NCBI GenBank assembly: GCA_031264475.1
Contig: JAISEA010000093.1
Coordinates: 1-8,155, forward strand
Direction of reading: 5' to 3'
From: Treponema sp.
Lineage (GTDB): Bacteria > Spirochaetota > Spirochaetia > Treponematales > Breznakiellaceae
Length of the DNA stretch: 8,155 bases
Shown piece by piece: positions 1 through 5,025 of this stretch. The notes under the pieces were generated by a model, which saw only the letters and a program-made list of their open reading frames with translations, searched no databases and was not told where the DNA came from. The position numbers were made by a program, and so were the translations under genes. Each line of letters starts with the position of its first letter. Position 1 is the stretch's first letter.

Positions 1-3
1 CTG

Positions 4-1020
4 TTAGAGGATTAGCATGGCGTCTCCATAGCTGAAAAAGCGGTATCTTTCACGAATCGCCTCGCGGTAACTGTCCAAGATGAAGTCTTTGCCCGCAAAA
101 GCGGAGACAAGGAAGAGGAGAGACGATTGTGGCGTGTGGAAGTTGGTAAATATGCCGTCTATGGTTTTGAAGCGATAGCCGGGGTAAATGAATATAGACG
201 TAGACTGCTCGCCGACTTTCAGGCGACCGTTTGAGAAGGCAGACTCCAGAGCGCGAACACTCGTCGTGCCGACCGCAATGACGCGCCGCTTCTCCGACCA
301 TGCCTTTTCCACGCGGGTTGCCGTGAGCGCATCGATGGTGAAAACCTCCTCGTGCAAGGTATGGTCTTCAACGTTTGCGGTACGCACGGGAAGGAATGTG
401 CCAAGCCCCACGTGCAAGGTGATAAACGCGGTTTCAACGCCGGATTTATCCAAATCCGCAAGAAGCTCCTCGGTAAAGTGTAGCCCAGCAGTCGGCGCCG
501 CGGCTGAACCAACGGAGCGAGCGAATATTGTCTGGTACCGCTCGTTGTCTATTGACGCATCTTCGCGGCGTATATAAGGCGGCAAGGGAATACGCCCGTA
601 GGCATCGAGCCATACATCGTCTATCGCGGGGGTAAAACGGACCACGTGAGTGTCTCCGTCCCGCCTGACGATTTCAGCCTCCACATTGCCGGGGAATACA
701 TAGCGGCTTCCGATCCGTCTACGTTTCGCGCGCGACGCAATAACCGACCATTCTTCGCCACATTGTTTTAGTAGTAAGAATTCCACCTGAGCGCCGCTCG
801 TAGAAGAAACCCCCAAAAGCCGAGCCTTTCTCACGCGGGTATTATTGAAGACAAGGAGACTGCCTCGTTCTAGGAAATCCGTCAGGTCTTTCACAAGGCA
901 ATGCTTACGACATTGCGTCTTTCTGTCAAGAAGCATGAGACGGCTCGTCCCTCGCTTTTCAGGAGGAAATTGTGCGATAAGTTCCTGCGGAAGGTCAAAA
1001 GAGAAATCAGATGTTAGCAT
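4..1020 (-). CDS. queA: S-adenosylmethionine:tRNA ribosyltransferase-isomerase (QueA)
   Basis: QueA transfers and isomerises the ribosyl part of S-adenosylmethionine onto preQ1 at position 34 of GUN-anticodon tRNAs, giving epoxyqueuosine in the cytoplasm. The 338-residue product has the usual family length and is collinear with it. The N-terminal DFSFDLPQELIAQFP block fits the family start. Further family blocks are VFNNTRV (57-63), GRIPLPPYI (142-150), GSAAAPTAGLHFT (171-183), HVGLGTF (203-209), GTTSVRALE (251-259) and TNFHTPQSSLL (292-302), and it ends RFFSYGDAMLIL. No truncation is seen. The start at 1020 is fixed by family alignment, yet no Shine-Dalgarno precedes it: the seven bases between a TATAAT box and the ATG read AACTCCT, so the mRNA may be leaderless. 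The gene lies 72 bp downstream of the barrel-protein gene on the same strand and might also receive read-through from it. Confidence 0.97.
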   Translation of the reverse strand: MLTSDFSFDLPQELIAQFPPEKRGTSRLMLLDRKTQCRKHCLVKDLTDFLERGSLLVFNNTRVRKARLLGVSSTSGAQVEFLLLKQCGEEWSVIASRAKRRRIGSRYVFPGNVEAEIVRRDGDTHVVRFTPAIDDVWLDAYGRIPLPPYIRREDASIDNERYQTIFARSVGSAAAPTAGLHFTEELLADLDKSGVETAFITLHVGLGTFLPVRTANVEDHTLHEEVFTIDALTATRVEKAWSEKRRVIAVGTTSVRALESAFSNGRLKVGEQSTSIFIYPGYRFKTIDGIFTNFHTPQSSLLFLVSAFAGKDFILDSYREAIRERYRFFSYGDAMLIL

Positions 1021-1027
1021 AGGAGTT

Positions 1028-1055
1028 ATTATAGCAAATAGCGGCGTGTTCTGAA
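1028..1055 (-). promoter_or_regulatory. Putative queA promoter
   Basis: On the minus strand a perfect TATAAT (1028-1033) lies 16 bp downstream of a weak TTCAGA (1050-1055). Only seven bases separate the TATAAT from the queA ATG, so a start point 6-8 nt downstream would fall at or next to the A of the start codon. The -35 is poor (4 of 6), so the -10 carries most of the evidence. Confidence 0.45.
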
Positions 1056-1090
1056 AGTCCGTCGACTTTCTCGCAACAACCGCTATCGCT
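1033..1090 (-). terminator. Long hairpin between the barrel gene and queA
   Basis: An inverted repeat pairs ATAGCGG (1038-1044) with CCGCTAT (1080-1086), extended by AGC (1033-1035) with GCT (1088-1090). It encloses a perfect 7-bp hairpin, GAAAGTC (1053-1059) with GACTTTC (1064-1070), around a 4-nt loop. It begins 2 nt after the barrel-gene stop codon. On the minus strand the 3' arm runs into TATAATAACTCC rather than a U-tract, so it is not a canonical terminator for the barrel mRNA. A T5 run (1090-1094) follows the stem on the plus strand, so it would work better against antisense transcription. It also overlaps the proposed queA promoter. Confidence 0.45.
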
Positions 1091-1092
1091 TT

Positions 1093-2358
1093 TTAGAAAC
1101 TCCACCTTGCGTCTAAGAAGATTTTGTTTTTGAGGTGATCACGGGAAAAGGTACCGTTATAGCCAAGCACAGTCGTTATTCCACTGAAGGAGATTACGAT
1201 ACCCGGCTTCACGGTGATTTGATACGCGGAGGCGTAATCCAAGAGCAGGTCATAGCCCGGCACTTGTCCCGCATCAAAGCCTGACACCTTTTGGGCAAGG
1301 TAGTAGCTGTTGATGTAGTGGGTATAGTTCACCGATAACTCGGCTTTCGCAACGCCAAAGGCTTTATAGCTGATATAAGGTTCGATTTGTAGTTGTCCCC
1401 AGCTCTCGACGCCATTCAAATCTGAGTTATCACCTTGAGTGAGGATGTATTTTGCTTTTAGTTCGACGTAGAAGCTATCGGTAATGGGATACCCGCTCTT
1501 TAAGGCGAAGGTTGATTTAAGTTGCGATATTTTATACTTTCCACCGTGTGTTGAAAGCTTATCGTTCTCGCCGATGTTGCTTATGACGCCGTCAAAGGAC
1601 ACGTTGCCCTTTCCGCCGAAAATGTTGGTCAAACCCACGCCAAAAGCCGCGTTGCCAGCCAAACCAATGGGGTTTTCCTCTACTTCCTTGGTGCGGTGTA
1701 AGCCGCCGTCAAAATCGGACTCACTATCGTCATAGACCGGGTTGTTGTCCCATATAAGGGAAATCCAGTAAAGGTCTGCCTTGTACTTTGCGCCGACTAT
1801 GATGGTGGAGAGGTAGTTGACGGGTTTGATGCCACTTGCGCCCGGGTCTGGGAAGTTTATACCCGCGGAAATGCCAATGGGATCAACCCAAAACATACGA
1901 ATACCGGTGTAACCAAGCCAGTCCGCTCCGAGCCAACCACCGCTTGTTATGGGCGTGCCACCGCCTTGTCCGCCTTTAATCTGGAACTTGTCCTGGAATA
2001 AATTCACCCACAGATAATGGTCGCCGAGATGCATAACGTCATTCCATTTTGCCAGATCGCCATGACCCCACATACCCAACTTCAGCCCATATTTCAGCAC
2101 TTCATTCTCTTGCTTGAAGTTGAAATCAAGCCACCCTTCGCCGTTGTAGGTCTCATGTTCCGCCGATGCAAAATACAAGGTGAGGGGATACTCATCCTTT
2201 GTATTAAGCCCATTCAAATTCCCGCTGTAATCTGAGTTTTTCATCATCATACCGGTTTTTACTCCGCCGCTCAGACTAAAACCATTGTTCAAGTCCACTG
2301 CCAAGACCGCCGTTGTCGCGGCAAGAAACGCCGCCGTTAAAAAAATAGTCTTCTTCAT
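1093..2358 (-). CDS. Outer-membrane beta-barrel (porin-like) protein, family not recognised
   Basis: A secreted outer-membrane protein of 421 residues. The N-terminus MKKTIFLTAAFLAATTAVLA is a classical signal peptide with likely cleavage after AVLA, before VDLNNG. The mature part is glycine- and aromatic-rich, has short alternating polar/hydrophobic stretches and many Tyr/Trp, and ends FLDARWSF with a terminal Phe, as expected of a BAM-inserted barrel. I do not recognise the family, so substrate and strand number are unknown; a porin or substrate-specific channel is the natural reading. An in-frame ATG lies 18 nt upstream (2376), but AGGAGT (2365-2370) sits between the two and is ideally spaced for the second ATG, which also gives a normal signal peptide, so I chose 2358. 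A strong promoter lies about 70 nt upstream. It is divergent from the RsbRD-like gene and 72 bp before queA. Confidence 0.85.
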   Translation of the reverse strand: MKKTIFLTAAFLAATTAVLAVDLNNGFSLSGGVKTGMMMKNSDYSGNLNGLNTKDEYPLTLYFASAEHETYNGEGWLDFNFKQENEVLKYGLKLGMWGHGDLAKWNDVMHLGDHYLWVNLFQDKFQIKGGQGGGTPITSGGWLGADWLGYTGIRMFWVDPIGISAGINFPDPGASGIKPVNYLSTIIVGAKYKADLYWISLIWDNNPVYDDSESDFDGGLHRTKEVEENPIGLAGNAAFGVGLTNIFGGKGNVSFDGVISNIGENDKLSTHGGKYKISQLKSTFALKSGYPITDSFYVELKAKYILTQGDNSDLNGVESWGQLQIEPYISYKAFGVAKAELSVNYTHYINSYYLAQKVSGFDAGQVPGYDLLLDYASAYQITVKPGIVISFSGITTVLGYNGTFSRDHLKNKIFLDARWSF

Positions 2359-2364
2359 AAATTT

Positions 2365-2370
2365 ACTCCT
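2365..2370 (-). promoter_or_regulatory. Shine-Dalgarno deciding the barrel-protein start
   Basis: AGGAGT on the minus strand ends 6 nt before the ATG at 2356-2358. It lies inside the alternative longer reading from 2376, which has no such site in front of it. Confidence 0.8.
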
Positions 2371-2433
2371 TTTCATAGAAATTGGTTTATTGTTTGTACA
2401 AATCTACAGTGAACCGCCTCGTTCAATCGTAGA

Positions 2434-2482
2434 ATCTTAAAGGTATAAAAAATGTCTTGTCAAATCTTTTTTTTCTTTTTCC
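2434..2482 (-). promoter_or_regulatory. Promoter of the barrel-protein gene with A-tract
   Basis: On the minus strand a perfect TTGACA (2458-2463) is followed after 18 bp by TAAGAT (2434-2439). Directly upstream of the -35, positions 2464-2482 are almost pure purine with runs of A, which resembles an UP element for the RNA polymerase alpha C-terminal domain. The predicted start near 2427 gives a 5' UTR of about 70 nt. A highly expressed outer-membrane protein would fit this arrangement. Confidence 0.65.
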
Positions 2483-2486
2483 TCGC

Positions 2487-2514
2487 TTGCAATTCGTTCT
2501 AAAAGTGTTATAAT
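2487..2514 (+). promoter_or_regulatory. Putative promoter of the RsbRD-like gene
   Basis: A perfect TATAAT (2509-2514) has an imperfect TTGCAA (2487-2492) 16 bp upstream. Six bases (TGCCCC) separate the -10 from the ATG at 2521, so transcription would begin at or within a base or two of the start codon. No Shine-Dalgarno is present. The T-rich stretch 2464-2482 lies just upstream and is shared with the divergent promoter. Confidence 0.55.
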
Positions 2515-2520
2515 TGCCCC

Positions 2521-3036
2521 ATGGTTGACAGACTTCTTATAGATACATTAACTACTAAATCCCGCGATTTCGCGGTCAGATGGAAGAACAAGGTGCGTAC
2601 GGCTGAACAGCTCAAGCACTACAATGCTTTGTCGGATGAACAATTCATCGAGTCTCATATTGGATTGTATCCAGTACTTGCGCGTACATTAGATAGAGGG
2701 CTTGATCGTTCCCTAGTCGGCGGTTTCTTTGTAGGTATAGGTAAAAAGCGTATGAAAGACGGTTATCCTATCTCGGAAATCATCTATGCGGCGAGTCTTG
2801 CCCAACAAGCCATTATTGAGTATATAATGAACGAATTCGTACTTGACAACCCTATCAAGATGTACCAAGCAATGGGAATGGTCGAGCGTGTGGCTCAATT
2901 TTTCCTTTTGGGATGCTTCTATTTGACGAAAGGTTTTCTTGAGGCGACGTATACAGACATGAATGGCAAAGACGCTGTTTCAGAAACCTTGCTTAAAAAA
3001 TATTTCAAGGACGATTTCTTCTTTAAAGAAAACTAG
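2521..3036 (+). CDS. Stand-alone RsbRD N-terminal-like sensory domain protein
   Basis: A 171-residue, soluble, mostly helical protein without signal peptide or membrane segments. Residues about 5-140 have the layout I associate with the RsbRD_N domain (the N-terminal sensory module of RsbR-type stressosome proteins and some kinases and regulators). There is an opening helix with FAVRWKNKV (17-25), a HYNALSDEQF segment (33-42) leading into IGLYPVLARTLDRGL (47-61), then IGKKRMKDGYPISEIIYAASLAQQAIIEYI (73-102, a weakly conserved segment), and a closing helix around ERVAQFFLL. No STAS, kinase or DNA-binding domain follows; the tail is short and Lys/Phe-rich (KKYFKDDFFFKEN). The domain match is from memory of the fold pattern, so function remains open: a small sensor or partner of another signalling protein is an inference. 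The start at 2521 is the only reasonable one, and it appears leaderless. It is divergent from the barrel gene and convergent with uraA. Confidence 0.75.
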   Translation: MVDRLLIDTLTTKSRDFAVRWKNKVRTAEQLKHYNALSDEQFIESHIGLYPVLARTLDRGLDRSLVGGFFVGIGKKRMKDGYPISEIIYAASLAQQAIIEYIMNEFVLDNPIKMYQAMGMVERVAQFFLLGCFYLTKGFLEATYTDMNGKDAVSETLLKKYFKDDFFFKEN

Positions 3037-3065
3037 ACGACCACGGAATTGAAATTTGCAACAAA

Positions 3066-3143
3066 CATGGATTATAAATTCTCAGTAGCGGATTACACGT
3101 TGGGTTGAATTCACCTTAATCCATGAAAAGCTGTGTAATCCGC
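3066..3143. repeat. Two interleaved inverted repeats in the convergent gap
   Basis: CATGGATTA (3066-3074) is the exact reverse complement of TAATCCATG (3117-3125). GCGGATTACAC (3088-3098) is the exact reverse complement of GTGTAATCCGC (3133-3143). The arms alternate (A, B, A', B'), so both stems could coexist only as a pseudoknot; otherwise they compete. All four arms share the hexamer GGATTA or its complement. An additional AATTC/GAATT pairing (3077-3081 with 3107-3111) can extend the first stem. On the minus strand the first stem is followed by TTTGTT, so it could serve as a weak terminator for uraA. It lies between the stop codons at 3036 and 3158. Confidence 0.6.
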
Positions 3144-3157
3144 ATCGCTCGTTGGTT

Positions 3158-4432
3158 TTACTTACTCTTTGGAATTATCAGATTCAAGATGATGCCGACT
3201 AGAGCGGAGACCGCGATAGCTCCAAGTTCGAAGGCGAAGCCTCCTATGGGGAAGGCTATCCGACTGCCCCCCACGCCAAGGATGAAGATGATCGACGCGA
3301 TGATGAGGTTGCGTTTGTCGTCGAAATCAATCTTATTGACGACTAGTTGCTTCAAGCCGTTGATGGCTATACTCCCGTAGAGCAAGATACATACGCCGCC
3401 AAGCACCGGTGTAGGCAATGCCTGCAAGAACGCCCCGAACTTCCCGAAGAGAGACAGTAAGATGGCGATAGCGCCCGCGAATATGAAGACGAATACCGAG
3501 TAGACTTTGGTTGTGGAAAGCACGCCCAGGGATTCTCCATAGGTTGTATTGCAGACTGAGCCGGTAAGACCGGCGAGTGCGGTTGCCAATCCGTCGCCCG
3601 CTATGGTGCGGTGCAGACCCGGGTCTTTCACATAGTCTCTACCCACGATGTCGCCTGTTACAATGGTATGTCCGATGTGTTCGCAGATAGTTGCGAGAGA
3701 TACAATGGCGAAGGTAACGATTACCGCTAAGTTGAATTCGGGAACAACGAACTTCGGCAAGTTGATTGCCGGAGCGTTTTTAATTACCTCAAAAGACACG
3801 AACTTGAATGATGGATTGATGAAGCCAAGTAGAAAGGTTATCAAGTAGCCGCCGCCGAGCCCGACGATGATAGAAACGCTTGATACGAATGGTATTTTAG
3901 AATAATTTGCCGCAATAGTGATGAGCAGGGTGATCGCCGCGATGATGAGGGCGTAAATACTATATTCGCCGTTGACCCCGGTCGACGCCATGCTTACCGC
4001 GGTGCCCGCAAGCGCGAGTCCGATAACCGCGACCACAGGTCCGATAACCACGGGGGGCAATATACGGTGTATCCAGTTTGGTCCCGCGAAGTAAATTAAC
4101 AGCGCGATAAGACAGTAGAATATTCCTGAAACAACGGCGCCGCCTGCAAGATACCCAGGTCCATATTGACCTAACACGAGAATTGCCGGAGCGATGAAAG
4201 CGAAAGAACTACCTACAAAATTTGGCACTTTAAACTTTGTGACGAAAAGATAAACAAGCGTGCCAAGACCTGCGCTGAAGATGGCGTAAAGTGGATTCAC
4301 TCCGACTAAGATCGGTACAAGCACCGTGGCTCCAAAACACGCCAAGAGGTGCTGAAGTCCGTAAAACACGCTTTGTACTACAGGTGGTTTGTCGTCCACC
4401 CCGTAGAAAACCGATTTTCCTACAGTTGTCAT
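3158..4432 (-). CDS. uraA: Uracil permease, NCS2 family
   Basis: A cytoplasmic-membrane nucleobase transporter of the NCS2 (nucleobase-ascorbate) family, most like proton-coupled uracil permeases UraA/PyrP. The product is 424 residues with repeated hydrophobic segments consistent with the usual 14-helix fold. Family landmarks are QHLLACFGATVLVPILVG (27-44), SSFAFIAP (75-82), EHIGHTIVTGDIVGRD (251-266) and TTYGESLGV (296-304). E251, H255 and E300 match the substrate and proton residues known from E. coli UraA (E241, H245, E290), which favours uracil over purine or xanthine. The start at 4432 follows AAAGGAG with 5-nt spacing and fits the family N-terminus. The frame remains open to a TTG at 4630, but that TTG is the -35 box, so the longer reading is not real. 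In-frame ATGs at 4479 and 4473 are less likely starts. The gene is apparently monocistronic, and its leader is described separately. Confidence 0.95.
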   Translation of the reverse strand: MTTVGKSVFYGVDDKPPVVQSVFYGLQHLLACFGATVLVPILVGVNPLYAIFSAGLGTLVYLFVTKFKVPNFVGSSFAFIAPAILVLGQYGPGYLAGGAVVSGIFYCLIALLIYFAGPNWIHRILPPVVIGPVVAVIGLALAGTAVSMASTGVNGEYSIYALIIAAITLLITIAANYSKIPFVSSVSIIVGLGGGYLITFLLGFINPSFKFVSFEVIKNAPAINLPKFVVPEFNLAVIVTFAIVSLATICEHIGHTIVTGDIVGRDYVKDPGLHRTIAGDGLATALAGLTGSVCNTTYGESLGVLSTTKVYSVFVFIFAGAIAILLSLFGKFGAFLQALPTPVLGGVCILLYGSIAINGLKQLVVNKIDFDDKRNLIIASIIFILGVGGSRIAFPIGGFAFELGAIAVSALVGIILNLIIPKSK

Positions 4433-4437
4433 TATTT

Positions 4438-4585
4438 CTCCTTTGAAGGGAAAGGGACTGTTTTCAAACATCGCCATGCGCGGTCGCCTCACCGTCTGTC
4501 CCCCATGCACAGCCGCGCCTATGCGGTTATGCTTCCCTTCAAAAAATAGAGACGGTAAGATCGCGCACTCGCTTGATCGTTCCGT
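4438..4585 (-). promoter_or_regulatory. Putative structured 5' leader of uraA covering the ribosome binding site
   Basis: Read as minus-strand RNA. A closing stem pairs UUUGAAGGGAA (4533-4543) with UUCCCUUCAAA (4442-4452), 11 perfect bp, and three more pairs (two G-U) can extend it into 4439-4441, covering most of AAAGGAG (4438-4444). Inside, a 26-nt hairpin (4507-4532; GCAUAACCGC with GCGGCUGUGC, one A-C mismatch) abuts the closing stem. A second stem pairs 4498-4503 with 4453-4458 and encloses CGGU/ACCG (4481-4494) and UGUU/AACA (4459-4470) hairpins. Further upstream, another hairpin (4552-4585; ACGG/CCGU, GAUC/GAUC, GCG/CGC) is followed 5 nt later by U6, which is also part of the closing stem. 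This layout suits translational control or attenuation. It matches no riboswitch class I can name, and folding was done by eye. Confidence 0.5.
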
Positions 4586-4601
4586 AGATAAGCGTATTAT
4601 C

Positions 4602-4630
4602 AGATTATAAAAATCCTCCTTTTTTGTCAA
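4602..4630 (-). promoter_or_regulatory. uraA promoter
   Basis: On the minus strand a perfect TTGACA (4625-4630) is followed by TATAAT (4604-4609) at 15 bp or TAATCT (4602-4607) at 17 bp. Transcription would begin near 4595, leaving a leader of roughly 165 nt before uraA. An AGGAGG in the spacer is not expected to be transcribed. Confidence 0.75.
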
Positions 4631-4675
4631 GGGCTTGAATAAGAAGTCCCACGACTCGAAATCTCATCCGTCAAC

Positions 4676-4970
4676 CGCCTGAACGGGTTATCAAGGCTGT
4701 TTAACGATATATCAACAGACTTATTTGGTATACCGCCAGACTTATTCTATGTATCAAACGGATTATTCGATGTATCAAATGACTTATTCGATGTATCAAA
4801 CAAACTGTTCTATGTATCAAACAAGTTATTCTATGTATCAAACGATTTGTTCTATGTATCAAACAAACTGTTCTATGTATCAAACGAGTCATTCTATGTA
4901 TCAAACAACTTCGGCGGGATATAGAATAACTTGTTCTATGCTCCCATAGATTAGTTCTATATACCGTATG
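4676..4970. repeat. 21-bp tandem repeat array, about 14 units
   Basis: Eight near-identical 21-bp units run without gaps from 4739 to 4906. The conserved core is TTCTATGTATCAAAC (TTCGATG in two units; final T in one) with a variable 6-nt part: GACTTA, GGATTA, GACTTA, AAACTG, AAGTTA, GATTTG, AAACTG, GAGTCA. Decayed units continue in phase on both sides: 4676-4696, 4697-4717 and 4718-4738 on the left, and 4907-4927, 4928-4949 (22 bp) and 4950-4970 on the right. The array is AT-rich (6 G/C of 21 in a typical unit), unlike the flanks. Because 21 is divisible by 3, short frames stay open on both strands (MYQT-type on plus, LIHR-type on minus). Both open only at TTG codons without a Shine-Dalgarno, so I treat the array as non-coding. 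It ends 45 bp upstream of the uraA -35 box. Iteron-like binding sites, an upstream regulatory region or a neutral minisatellite are all possible. Confidence 0.9.
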
Positions 4971-5000
4971 ATGTATTAGTATCGGTTAAAATGAATACAT
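4935..5000. other. Small inverted repeats at the right edge of the 21-bp array
   Basis: TCTATG (4935-4940) and CATAGA (4945-4950) form a perfect 6-bp hairpin with a 4-nt loop. ATGTATT (4971-4977) and AATACAT (4994-5000) form a 7-bp inverted repeat with a 16-nt loop. They lie 26-91 nt after the mnmA stop, but neither is followed by a U-tract, so I cannot call a terminator for mnmA. The rest of 4971-5025 shows nothing recognisable. Confidence 0.3.
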
Positions 5001-5025
5001 ATTGAAGGAATGACTAAAGCAGGTA

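Noticed and set aside
188..577. Open frames antisense to queA (and similar shadows over mnmA and glgP)
   Set aside because: They overlap conserved coding sequence on the other strand, lack ribosome binding sites, and their translations show no recognisable motif.
2359..2376. Longer start of the barrel protein at 2376
   Set aside because: The extra codons contain the Shine-Dalgarno for the ATG at 2358, and the shorter form gives a textbook signal peptide.
3088..3143. Terminal inverted repeats of a miniature transposon
   Set aside because: The 56-bp element has no target-site duplication that I can see, and its interior is only 34 bp. It could still be a dispersed repeat, which needs the rest of the genome.
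4433..4630. N-terminal extension of the uracil permease to a TTG at 4630
   Set aside because: That TTG is the first triplet of the TTGACA -35 box, the added residues do not resemble the family, and a well-spaced AAAGGAG precedes the ATG at 4432.
4725..4949. Small protein made of MYQT heptads (plus), or its minus-strand LIHR counterpart
   Set aside because: Both open only at TTG without a ribosome binding site, and a 21-bp period automatically keeps frames open. I kept this only as a low-interest observation.
4676..4970. 21-bp repeats as a CRISPR array
   Set aside because: The core is 15 bp with only 6 nt between copies, and those 6 nt partly repeat. There are no 28-40 nt unique spacers and no cas genes.
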